The position numbers and the translations under genes were made by a program. 64,000 bases of DNA from Deltaproteobacteria bacterium. GTDB taxonomy: Bacteria; Desulfobacterota; Syntrophobacteria; Syntrophobacterales; Thermodesulforhabdaceae. Location of the stretch: positions 29,991 to 93,990 of the forward strand of contig JAFDGW010000003.1 of NCBI GenBank assembly GCA_019309115.1, given 5' to 3'. Below are positions 46,474 through 55,187 of the stretch, in pieces. The stretch's first letter is position 1; each line of letters starts with the position of its first letter. The notes under the pieces were generated by a model. That model ran no database searches, was not told where the DNA came from, and was given only the letters and a program-made list of their open reading frames with translations.

Positions 46474-48189
46474 GTGAGCACGAAAAATAGCGAGCTTGCT
46501 ACAATCTTCCACGAAATGGCGGTCATGCTGGAAGTTTTGAAAGATAATCCCTATCGAGCAAAGGCATATTATAAGGCGGCGAAAAGCATTGAAAAGCTGG
46601 AAAGTGATATTTGTTCTTTGGCTGCTTCGGGTGAACTGGAGAAGATTCCTGGTGTGGGCAAAAGCATAGCCAGGCATGTAGATGAATGGTGTCGGGAGGG
46701 GACCTTTGACGAATACGAAAAACTAAAAGCCAGGTTCCCCGCCGGGATTTTTGAAATATTGAATATTCCCGGGCTGGGGCCCAAAAAGGCTCGCGTTCTT
46801 TACAGGGAGCTTGGGATTTCTTCGATTGGTGAGCTGGAATACGCCTGTATGGAAAACCGGCTGGTGGAGCTCAAAGGCTTTGGTGTTCGAACTCAGGAGA
46901 AAATACTGAACCATATAGAGAAGATAAAGGTTTACAGCACGATGCGTCGTGCTCCCGAAGCCTATCGCCTGGCCGGTGAAGTTAAGAAGCTACTCCGACG
47001 CTATTCGGATGACGTTTATCTGGTAGGTGGTCTCAGGCGTTTTCAGGAAGTGGCCTCTGATGTAGATTTTCTTATTCATGTTGGCGAACCGGGAAGTGTT
47101 TTGTCGCATGGTCATTTGGAAGATTTTGAGGACGTTCGATTCGTTCAAGAAGATCGGATTTTGGCAAAGTACGAAGGTTTTTTAGTGGACATTAGAATAA
47201 GTGAAAAACCGGTAGGTGTTTCTCAGCTTTTTTTCTTTACTGGCAGTAAAGGACACATTGAAGCCCTGAGAAAGATTGGATCAGGTTTGGGTATAACCAT
47301 ATCCAGTGATGGTGTTTTTGTTGACGAGCGTTTTGTTGACATAACGTCGGAGGAGGAAATTTATAACCTGTTCGGCCTTTCATACATTCCACCAGAGTTA
47401 AGAGAAAACTTGGGCGAAATCGAGGCGGCGAGAGACAGAAAGTTGCCGGAGCTTATCACCGATAAAGACATTTGTGGTATTTTCCACATACACACAACCT
47501 ACAGTGATGGTTCTCTAACCCTGGATAAGGTAGTGCAGTATGCGGTAGAGCAGGGTTACCAGTACGTTGGAATATCCGACCATTCGCAATCCGCCTTTTA
47601 TGCCGGGGGGCTTAAAGAGGATGATCTAAAAAGGCAGCGGGATCAAATAGAGGTAGTGAGGGAGTCTTATCCGCAAATCGATGTGTACTGGGGCATTGAG
47701 TCTGACATATTGCCAGACGGTTCGCTGGATTATTCCGAAGAGATTTTAGGCATGTTTGACTTTGTCATAGGTTCGGTTCATGGCAGTTTCAGGATGTCCA
47801 GTGAGGACATGAGTGCCCGCATTGTTAAGGCCCTGAACAATCCCTATTTGACCATTTTGGGGCATCCATCGGGACGCCTGCTTTTGGGGCGAGAACCTTA
47901 CGATGTTGATATGAATCGTATTATAGAAGTGGCGGCTGAAAAAGGTAAAATAATCGAGCTAAATGCGCATCCTTACAGGCTGGATCTGGACTGGCGGTGG
48001 TGCAGGCGGGCAAAGGAGCTGGGCGTGCCTGTGGCAATAAATCCGGATGCTCACAAAGCCGGGGATTTTAATTTGCACTGGGGTATAATGACGGCTCGCA
48101 AAGGGTGGCTCGGAAGAGAAGACGTATTCAATGCGAAGAACCGAGAGGCCATGCAAAGGCTGATGAAAGCCAAGCCGTGGATGGGGTAA
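46474..48189 (+). CDS. polX: DNA polymerase X family protein with PHP domain
   Basis: 571 residues from GTG 46474. HhH repeats (LEKIPGVGKSIARHVDEW, ILNIPGLGPKKARVLYREL), a palm domain with the nucleotidyltransferase motif VGGLRRFQEVASDVDFLIH and the third aspartate in GFLVDIRIS, then a C-terminal PHP domain (FHIHTTYSDGSLTLDKVVQY, VGISDHSQSA, DAHKAGDF) with 3'-5' exonuclease or phosphatase potential. Catalytic aspartates look intact, but the usual GS of the motif is GG. Bacterial PolX acts in gap filling and base-excision repair. Confidence 0.93.
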   Translation: MSTKNSELATIFHEMAVMLEVLKDNPYRAKAYYKAAKSIEKLESDICSLAASGELEKIPGVGKSIARHVDEWCREGTFDEYEKLKARFPAGIFEILNIPGLGPKKARVLYRELGISSIGELEYACMENRLVELKGFGVRTQEKILNHIEKIKVYSTMRRAPEAYRLAGEVKKLLRRYSDDVYLVGGLRRFQEVASDVDFLIHVGEPGSVLSHGHLEDFEDVRFVQEDRILAKYEGFLVDIRISEKPVGVSQLFFFTGSKGHIEALRKIGSGLGITISSDGVFVDERFVDITSEEEIYNLFGLSYIPPELRENLGEIEAARDRKLPELITDKDICGIFHIHTTYSDGSLTLDKVVQYAVEQGYQYVGISDHSQSAFYAGGLKEDDLKRQRDQIEVVRESYPQIDVYWGIESDILPDGSLDYSEEILGMFDFVIGSVHGSFRMSSEDMSARIVKALNNPYLTILGHPSGRLLLGREPYDVDMNRIIEVAAEKGKIIELNAHPYRLDLDWRWCRRAKELGVPVAINPDAHKAGDFNLHWGIMTARKGWLGREDVFNAKNREAMQRLMKAKPWMG

Positions 48190-48190
48190 A

Positions 48191-49183
48191 TTGCCTTTGA
48201 GAGAGGTCGTTGAAGTAGATGGTCTTTGCAAATTTTATGAAGTTCATCATAAAGAACCCGGGTTTTTGGGATCGCTAAAGAGTTTATATCGTCGGAGATA
48301 TAGGATAGTCAGAGCTGTTGATGGGATATCTTTTTCTATCGAACCGGGAGAAATTGTTGGATTTTTGGGGCCGAATGGAGCTGGCAAGACAACAACTTTA
48401 AAGGTTCTGGCGGGGCTTTTGTATCCCACCTCAGGGCGTGTTACCGTTCTGGGGTACACCCCTTACGAGAGGCATCCTGGCTTTTTGAAAAGCATCACGC
48501 TGGTTATGGGACAAAAAAACCAGCTTATATGGGATTTGCCTCCTATAGAAACCTTCTTGCTGAATAAAACCATTTACGATATCGACGACATAACTTTTCG
48601 AGAAAGGCTTAACAGTCTTTCTAAGCTTCTGGATCTTGATCCGTTACTTAAGAAACAGGTACGAAAACTATCCCTTGGTGAGCGCATGAAGTGTGAACTT
48701 GCTGCGGCTTTGCTTCACATGCCCTCTGTACTTTTCCTTGATGAACCCACAATAGGACTTGATGTTCATATGCAACAAAACATGCATGCTTTCATAAAAG
48801 AATACAACAGGCTCTACGGTGCAACAGTTCTCCTGTCCAGTCACTATATGCAGGACGTGATGGCGTTGTGCCAGAGAATTCTAATCATAAACAACGGTAA
48901 AATGCTGTACGATGGTTCACTTAAAAGGCTGGTTGAAAACATAGCACCCTATAAAATACTCAAGATCACGCTTGAAGATTCCGGCAGCCACGACAGCCTT
49001 GCTCGATTTGGCGAGGTAGAATCTCTCAACGGCCAAAAGGCCGTAATCCGAGTCTCACGGAAGGAAGCAACTGCCGTGGCGGCGGCGGTCTTGAATCAGC
49101 TAAAGATTCGAGACATAGTTCTTGAGGAGCCTTCCATAGAAGAGATCATTGCCCAGGTATTTTCGGGCAGGATTCCATCATAA
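48191..49183 (+). CDS. ABC transporter ATP-binding protein (ABC-2 export type), orphan
   Basis: 330 residues from TTG 48191, one base after the polX stop; no ATG fits better. Walker A LGPNGAGKTTTLKVLAG, Q-loop VMGQKNQLIWDLP, signature LSLGERMKCELAAALL, Walker B VLFLDEPTIGLD and the switch histidine LLSSHYMQDV. The N-terminal EPGFLGSLKSLYRRRYR insert and the C-terminal domain (about 255-330) match the COG4586-type ATPases that normally sit beside two membrane-protein genes. Those permeases are absent here; the next gene is convergent. Confidence 0.9.
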   Translation: MPLREVVEVDGLCKFYEVHHKEPGFLGSLKSLYRRRYRIVRAVDGISFSIEPGEIVGFLGPNGAGKTTTLKVLAGLLYPTSGRVTVLGYTPYERHPGFLKSITLVMGQKNQLIWDLPPIETFLLNKTIYDIDDITFRERLNSLSKLLDLDPLLKKQVRKLSLGERMKCELAAALLHMPSVLFLDEPTIGLDVHMQQNMHAFIKEYNRLYGATVLLSSHYMQDVMALCQRILIINNGKMLYDGSLKRLVENIAPYKILKITLEDSGSHDSLARFGEVESLNGQKAVIRVSRKEATAVAAAVLNQLKIRDIVLEEPSIEEIIAQVFSGRIPS

Positions 49184-49191
49184 TAGTTCGA

Positions 49192-51390
49192 TTATCCGGC
49201 AAGCCGTTCCACGGCGTAGATTTCCTTTTCGCCTTTGAGGATCATGATGAGTTTTTTGAGATGTTCCTGGTCCTTGACCGCAACTGTTATTCGCCCTTCA
49301 TGAACTCCGTCCGGGAGTGAAACTACCTGTACCGAAAGCATTTCTGCGTCCATTTGTCCCAGCAAAGAACTTACATGTGCTAGCATGCCCTTTTTGTCGG
49401 AGAAGAGTATTTTTAGTGAAGTAGTGTAAAGGTCTTCAGAGCTGGTGTCCCATTCGACATCTATCAACCGTTCCGGCTCGGCATTTTGTATGTTCTTGCA
49501 CGATTTTCTGTGTATGGTAACTCCCCGCCCTCTGGTGATGTAACCGATTATAGGCTCTCCCGGCAGAGGGTTACAACATCTGGCAAAGTGAGTCATTATA
49601 TTTCCCGTTCCCATTATGCGGACGCTGTCTCCACTGCGGGATATTTTTTTTATGGCTTCTTTTCTGTTTTGTTCGGTCGTTATATCGGCGCGATCTGCGT
49701 CGGCTTGCAGTTCGGGTTCCGGCATAAAGCGGCCTAGCACCTGGCCTGGTGTTATTTTCATGAACCCTACGGCGGCCAAAAGGTCATCAACGGATTTAAG
49801 TGAAAAAGATTCTGCCACCTGAAGCATTTCCGGGGAGTTTATGAATTCGCCAAACTGAAGTCCCCTTTTGCGAAACTCTTTTTCGCACATTTCACGCCCT
49901 ATAGCGATGGCCTGTTCTTGCTCTGCCATTTTTAGCCAGTGGCGAATACGATTTCTGGCCTTTGCCGTTTTTACAAACTGCAACCAGTCCTGACTCGGGC
50001 GCTGGGTTTTAGAAGTGATGATCTCGACGGTGTCGCCACTTTGAAGTTCATACTTGAGAGGGACAATTTTGCCGTTTACTCGCGCTCCAACACATCGATG
50101 ACCAACTTCTGTATGTATCTGATAAGCAAAATCGACGGGAGTCGATCCCTTTGGAAGCACTTTAACTTCGCCCTGCGGGGTGAATACATACACGTCTTCC
50201 GGGAACAAAACCGAATCGATGGAACTGAGTATTTCTTTGGTTGCCTGTGCTCCACCTTTCCATTCCAGTAGCTGACGCAGCCATGTAAAACGCTTTGCCT
50301 CTTCAACCTTTGCCGGATCCATTGGTCGACCTTCTTTATAGAGCCAGTGAGCAGCGATTCCCTCATTGGCCACCTTGTCCATCTCTTCTGTACGAATCTG
50401 GATTTCCATAGTTGCGCCATCGGGTCCGATAACGGTCGTGTGCAGAGACTGGTAACGGTTAGGTTTTGGACGGGCGATAAAGTCCTTAAACCTTCCGGGC
50501 ACAGGTTCCCATGTTGAATGAATAATGCTGAGGACTTCGTAGCAGTCGTGAATGTTCTGTACGATTATCCTGAATGCAATCAGGTCGTAGATACGGTTCA
50601 GGTCGATTTGCTGAGTTTTCATTTTCATGTAAATGCTGTAAAGGTGTTTAGGACGTCCCAGGACTCGACCCTTAATACCGTGTTTTTTTAGCAGATCAGT
50701 CAGGATTTTGCGGACTCGCTCTATGTAAGCGTTGCGCTCTTCCTCTGTTTTTGCAAGCTTCTGTACAATGCCGTCGTAGGCTTCTGGCTCCAGTACTTTA
50801 AAGGATATGTTTTCCAGCTCTTTCTTTATCCACTCGATGCCTAATCGTGCGGCAAGGGGAGCATATATGTCTAGAGCTTCCCGGGCTATAGCCCTTGCTA
50901 GATCGTTCTGTGAATGATTGGCATTTAAAAGCCTCATAACGTGGACTCTATCTGCGAGTTTTACCAACACCACCCGTATGTCTCTCGATATGGCAAGGAT
51001 CATGTTTCTCAGATATTCTATCTGCTGCTCCCTTTTTTTGCCGTAGGTGTAGGACAGACGGTTAAGTCGCGATATGCCATCGACTATTTTAGCAACTCGT
51101 TCATTGGTTATATGGGATATTTCCTCTTCGGTTATGCCGTCCACTTCCAGGGCATTATGTAACAAAGCCGCTGCGATTGCTTCTTCATCAATATGCATAT
51201 CTGCGACGATTAGTGCGACAGCAAGGGGGTGTTCCAGAAAGTAGCCCGAGTATTCAATAGTGTCAGGAATTGACCTGGATTTGTATCTTTTTAAAGCCAG
51301 CCGAGCGGCAAAAACATAAGCCTTGGCAAGCAAGTCAATGTTTGCCTCAGGGTGGTAAAGTAACACACGGTCAACAATTTCGTAAAACAT
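49192..51390 (-). CDS. RelA/SpoT homologue with altered hydrolase HD motif
   Basis: 732 residues from ATG 51390 (TAATG overlap with the ispG stop; N-terminus FYEIVDRVLLYHPEANIDL matches the family; GTG 51405 is the alternative). HD region: His54 present, but the HDxxED motif reads AALLHNALEVDG (N79 for D, V83 for D); LVKLADRVHVM is kept. The synthetase region is intact-looking: GRVLGRPKHLYSIYMKM, RIYDLIAFRII, RFKDFIARPKPN and MEIQIRTEEM. TGS (VFTPQGEVKVLPKGSTPVDF), a zinc-finger/helical part (HFARCCNPLPGEPIIGYI) and an ACT domain follow. It likely makes (p)ppGpp but may not hydrolyse it. Confidence 0.92.
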   Translation of the reverse strand: MFYEIVDRVLLYHPEANIDLLAKAYVFAARLALKRYKSRSIPDTIEYSGYFLEHPLAVALIVADMHIDEEAIAAALLHNALEVDGITEEEISHITNERVAKIVDGISRLNRLSYTYGKKREQQIEYLRNMILAISRDIRVVLVKLADRVHVMRLLNANHSQNDLARAIAREALDIYAPLAARLGIEWIKKELENISFKVLEPEAYDGIVQKLAKTEEERNAYIERVRKILTDLLKKHGIKGRVLGRPKHLYSIYMKMKTQQIDLNRIYDLIAFRIIVQNIHDCYEVLSIIHSTWEPVPGRFKDFIARPKPNRYQSLHTTVIGPDGATMEIQIRTEEMDKVANEGIAAHWLYKEGRPMDPAKVEEAKRFTWLRQLLEWKGGAQATKEILSSIDSVLFPEDVYVFTPQGEVKVLPKGSTPVDFAYQIHTEVGHRCVGARVNGKIVPLKYELQSGDTVEIITSKTQRPSQDWLQFVKTAKARNRIRHWLKMAEQEQAIAIGREMCEKEFRKRGLQFGEFINSPEMLQVAESFSLKSVDDLLAAVGFMKITPGQVLGRFMPEPELQADADRADITTEQNRKEAIKKISRSGDSVRIMGTGNIMTHFARCCNPLPGEPIIGYITRGRGVTIHRKSCKNIQNAEPERLIDVEWDTSSEDLYTTSLKILFSDKKGMLAHVSSLLGQMDAEMLSVQVVSLPDGVHEGRITVAVKDQEHLKKLIMILKGEKEIYAVERLAG

Positions 51391-52487
51391 TATCTCTCGG
51401 GCCACTGTAGCCTTTCCCCCGTAAGCTCTTCAATTTCTCGGAGAAGATAAGGCACCAGTTCATTTTCAGCCACTTTCTTTACAACTTTACCCTTCTTAAA
51501 GAGTATTCCCTTTCCCCGCCCTCCGGCAATACCTATGTCGGCTTCTTTTGCCTCTCCCGGCCCGTTGACCACACATCCCATGATTGCGACGGTTACTGGC
51601 GTTGACACTGTGGCAAGAACTTTTTCCACTTGCTTTGTCATACCGATCACGTCTATTTCCGTTCTTCCGCAGGTCGGGCAGCTTATAATCTCCACTCCCC
51701 GTTGACGCAACCCCAGTGACCGTAAAATCCCATAAGCGATGGGTATTTCATCTTCTGGAGGGCCGGTTATTGACACTCTTATAGTGTCCCCAATTCCCAT
51801 GAAGAGGAGCACTCCCAATCCTACCGCCGATTTTACCGCCCCTCGAGGAATAATTCCTGCCTCGGTGATCCCAAGGTGTAAGGGATAGTCAGTTTTTTCA
51901 GACAGCAAGCGATATGCAGCTATGGTGTCGAGAACACTGGATGATTTCAAGGATATTTTAATCAGGTTAAAATTTAAATCTTCAAGGATTTGTACATGTC
52001 TTAAAGCGCTTTCTACCAAGGCTTCCGGACAGGGGTGACCGTACCTAGTAAGGATATCTTTTTCTACCGAACCACTGTTGACACCTATTCGTATGGGAAC
52101 ATGCCTTTCCGACGCAACTTCCACGACTCTTTTCACCTTTTCACGTCCGCCAATATTTCCCGGATTCAGTCGGAGCCCGTCCACCCCAGCCTTGATAGCT
52201 TCTATTGCCAGTCGATGGTCAAAGTGGATATCCGCAATGATGGGAATTGGAGAATGCTGCTTAATTTTTGATATTTGTCTAGCAGCTTCCATGTCGGGAA
52301 CGGCGATTCTCACAATTTCACAGCCCCTTGCCGCCAGCCTGTGGATTTGCTGAACCGTTGCTTCCCAGTCTCGAGTGTCAGTATTCGTCATGGACTGGAC
52401 CACAATGGGAGCTCCACCACCTATAGGCACCGATCCTATATAGATTTTTTTTGTCTTTCTACGACTTATTTCAATCGAAGATTTCAT
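51390..52487 (-). CDS. ispG: 4-hydroxy-3-methylbut-2-enyl-diphosphate synthase (flavodoxin/ferredoxin)
   Basis: 365 residues, with IGGGAPIVVQSMTNTDTRD, PIIADIHFDHRLAIEAIKAG, DGLRLNPGNIG and the iron-sulfur cysteines in EIISCPTCGRTEID and AIMGCVVNGPGEAKEADIG. It reduces MEcPP to HMBPP in the MEP pathway, using a [4Fe-4S] cluster. AAGGAGGTTG lies upstream of the ATG. The stop overlaps the RSH start, so the two form a leftward unit. Confidence 0.95.
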   Translation of the reverse strand: MKSSIEISRRKTKKIYIGSVPIGGGAPIVVQSMTNTDTRDWEATVQQIHRLAARGCEIVRIAVPDMEAARQISKIKQHSPIPIIADIHFDHRLAIEAIKAGVDGLRLNPGNIGGREKVKRVVEVASERHVPIRIGVNSGSVEKDILTRYGHPCPEALVESALRHVQILEDLNFNLIKISLKSSSVLDTIAAYRLLSEKTDYPLHLGITEAGIIPRGAVKSAVGLGVLLFMGIGDTIRVSITGPPEDEIPIAYGILRSLGLRQRGVEIISCPTCGRTEIDVIGMTKQVEKVLATVSTPVTVAIMGCVVNGPGEAKEADIGIAGGRGKGILFKKGKVVKKVAENELVPYLLREIEELTGERLQWPER

Positions 52488-52516
52488 CTTTTGGACAACC
52501 TCCTTGAAAACTGTTC

Positions 52517-52543
52517 ATTTTGCTATATTTCTATTAGCAAAAT
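52517..52543. promoter_or_regulatory. Inverted repeat in the ispG upstream gap
   Basis: ATTTTGCTA (52517-52525) and TAGCAAAAT (52535-52543), nine-base perfect arms separated by nine bases. It lies 30 bp upstream of ispG on one side and 26 bp upstream of the small ORF on the other, a good position for a dimeric regulator. The XRE-cupin regulator encoded about 300 bp away is a possible, untested ligand. Confidence 0.4.
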
Positions 52544-52568
52544 TTCAACTATGAGAGGAACGATAAGA

Positions 52569-52688
52569 ATGTCAGAATTTGCAAAAAAGTGGGACTGCAT
52601 CAGTAGCTGGGAATATAGACTGGAAAAGATAAGAAAGAACTTACGGAAGCTGACATTAAAAAATTGCGCTTCACAAGAAAGAGAATAG
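52569..52688 (+). CDS. Possible small ORF (39 aa)
   Basis: ATG 52569 to TAG 52688, reading MSEFAKKWDCISSWEYRLEK and continuing with IRKNLRKLTLKN and a short polar end. GAGAGGAACGATAAG precedes it, and a hairpin with a T-rich tail follows directly. No family is recognised. The combination of a ribosome-binding-like site and terminator makes it plausible, but 40 codons can be open by chance. Confidence 0.35.
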   Translation: MSEFAKKWDCISSWEYRLEKIRKNLRKLTLKNCASQERE

Positions 52689-52716
52689 GGGCGCACAACA
52701 GTGTGCCCTTACTTTT
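52688..52716 (+). terminator. Candidate terminator behind the small ORF
   Basis: GGGCGCACA, ACAG, TGTGCCC (with a two-base bulge) followed by TTACTTTTT. The U-rich side is on the + strand, implying a rightward transcript through the 52.5-52.7 kb gap that no other gene explains. Confidence 0.5.
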
Positions 52717-52753
52717 TCTCTAGCCAAAGCTGTCGTTTTGCAGATGTCCGTGT

Positions 52754-53362
52754 TCAGGGCTTGCTCCATATAACGGCAACGGCTTTTGCCGGTTTGTCGC
52801 CAATTCCTCTGAAACCGTGGCTTATGGAAGAATCCAGGTATATGCTGTCACCTTCCTCCAGCACCTCAACGGTATCCACGCTGCGAAACTCCACTTTGCC
52901 TTCGAGAACATAGAGGAATTCCTCACCCTCGTGGGTGGTGAAGTTCATCTCTTCAACGCCTATCAAGGGAAACTCAACGTAAAAAGGTTCCATGTGTTTA
53001 TCCCGCTTTTTGGTTTCCAGCGATTCATATATGTAAGACACGTCTTCCTTCCCATGGTGTGGACGACGTTGTACTCGTATGCGTTCATTTTTTCTGGTTA
53101 TAGAGACCTTTTGTGTGGTTACTTCGTCCTGGAAGAAATAACTAAGAGTAACCTCCAGAGCACGAGCTAGCTTTAGCAGCGTGGCTATAGGAGGAATTAC
53201 ATGATTATTTTCAATCTGGGAAAGAAAGGGCTTTGAAAGTCCTGTCTTATCCGCCAAGTCTTGGAGGGTATAGTGATGTTTTGTACGAAGTTCACGAATC
53301 TTGGTGCCTATCTTCAGAGCTTTAACGGCGACTGAAACGTTATTGTTGTCGTCGTGAATCAT
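52754..53362 (-). CDS. XRE-family transcriptional regulator with cupin sensor domain
   Basis: 202 residues. N-terminal HTH_XRE (about 15-75): IGTKIRELRTKHHYTLQDLA, DKTGLSKPFLSQIENNHVIP. C-terminal cupin_2 (about 125-200): FTTHEGEEFLYVLEGKVEFR, DSIYLDSSISHGFRGIGDKP. Such regulators often control amine, amino-acid or acyl metabolism genes with a small ligand bound in the cupin. The target is unknown; the inverted repeat at 52517-52543 lies nearby. Confidence 0.92.
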   Translation of the reverse strand: MIHDDNNNVSVAVKALKIGTKIRELRTKHHYTLQDLADKTGLSKPFLSQIENNHVIPPIATLLKLARALEVTLSYFFQDEVTTQKVSITRKNERIRVQRRPHHGKEDVSYIYESLETKKRDKHMEPFYVEFPLIGVEEMNFTTHEGEEFLYVLEGKVEFRSVDTVEVLEEGDSIYLDSSISHGFRGIGDKPAKAVAVIWSKP

Positions 53363-53416
53363 ACCTGCTCCTTCTTAAACAGCCACGCTTCGTTATTGTT
53401 ACAGCTGGTTAGCCTT

Positions 53417-53803
53417 CTATCGTTTTTCTTTTAAATCGGTCAAAATCCTTAATATTACATCCTTTAATTCTGGTATTTTATTTTTACACACTTCGTAAAT
53501 TATTTCTGCATCAACATCGAAGTAGTGATGACTAATTATATCTCTCATCCCCTTAATTCCCTTCCAATCTATCTGAGGATATTTGGAAAAAAGGGAACCC
53601 TTAGTAAGCTTATCTATCTTTTTTACACCCTCTCCAATTGCTATCAATTGCATACAAATTGAATCAAGTTTCTCCATTCCCCACGGAGAATCTGTAAAGT
53701 CTTCTACCCGTTCAATTGGTTCAAAGCGATATAAAATAGTTTCTAGTGAATTTTTCATTTTGCTTAATATTTCTAGTACTAATTCCCTATCGTAATCATA
53801 CAT
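53417..53803 (-). CDS. hepT: HepT-like ribonuclease toxin (DUF86)
   Basis: 128 residues, helical. It carries the HEPN RX4HXY active-site motif in MRDIISHHYFDVD and the family pattern DFTDSPWGMEKLDSICMQLI. In studied pairs HepT is neutralised by AMPylation at the motif tyrosine by the partner MntA. The gene overlaps the antitoxin gene by 8 bp in the usual antitoxin-first order. The region is more AT-rich than its neighbours, consistent with transfer. Confidence 0.88.
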   Translation of the reverse strand: MYDYDRELVLEILSKMKNSLETILYRFEPIERVEDFTDSPWGMEKLDSICMQLIAIGEGVKKIDKLTKGSLFSKYPQIDWKGIKGMRDIISHHYFDVDAEIIYEVCKNKIPELKDVILRILTDLKEKR

Positions 53804-54080
53804 AAATAGAGTCTCTTTCTATCCTTTCCTTTAAAAAAGGATTTATCTTTTCTCGAAGTCTTATAATATCAACTGATCTCTTAAATTTTTCTTCCAGCTC
53901 TATTTTTATTCTACCTAATAAAAACAAATCAGGGTATTTTTGTTCTATAACTACGTCTATATCACTATCTTCAGTTTCTTCTCCTCGTGCCAAAGAACCA
54001 AATATGCCTATTTTAGCAATTTCATTCTTGTATTGATTCTTAATTTCCTTTAATTCCTTAATTATATCATCTTTATTCAT
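53796..54080 (-). CDS. mntA: MntA-like minimal nucleotidyltransferase antitoxin
   Basis: 94 residues with the MNT motif GSLARGEETEDSDIDVVIE (GSx10DxD) intact. In HepT-MntA systems this enzyme transfers AMP to the toxin and inactivates it. Located directly upstream of, and overlapping, hepT; the pair probably forms its own operon. AT-rich like hepT. Confidence 0.88.
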   Translation of the reverse strand: MNKDDIIKELKEIKNQYKNEIAKIGIFGSLARGEETEDSDIDVVIEQKYPDLFLLGRIKIELEEKFKRSVDIIRLREKINPFLKERIERDSIYV

Positions 54081-54123
54081 ACACTTTCCTTTATGAGGCT
54101 AACAACATAGATCAACGGCGAGC

Positions 54124-54151
54124 AGGTAGCGAGTCCGCTGCACCGCTACCT
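54124..54151. repeat. Inverted repeat upstream of the MntA/HepT pair
   Basis: AGGTAGCG (54124-54131) with CGCTACCT (54144-54151), 12-base loop, no U run. It lies in the 156-bp gap between mntA and mdh, 44 bp before the mntA start, so it could be an operator of the toxin-antitoxin operon or a weak read-through barrier. Confidence 0.35.
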
Positions 54152-54181
54152 TCGAGTGAGCGTGTTCCAACGTTTTATTGT

Positions 54182-54225
54182 CACAAGCATCGGGGAAAAA
54201 TGAACAGTTCCCCCCGATGCCTGTG
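54182..54225 (-). terminator. Strong hairpin behind mdh
   Basis: CACAAGCATCGGGG (54182-54195) pairs with CCCCGATGCCTGTG (54212-54225), with one mismatch, 11 bp after the mdh stop. It lacks a good U tract on either strand, so it is a stem likely to protect the mRNA end or assist termination rather than a textbook terminator. Confidence 0.5.
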
Positions 54226-54236
54226 ATTGTTGTTTC

Positions 54237-55187
<951 letters not shown>

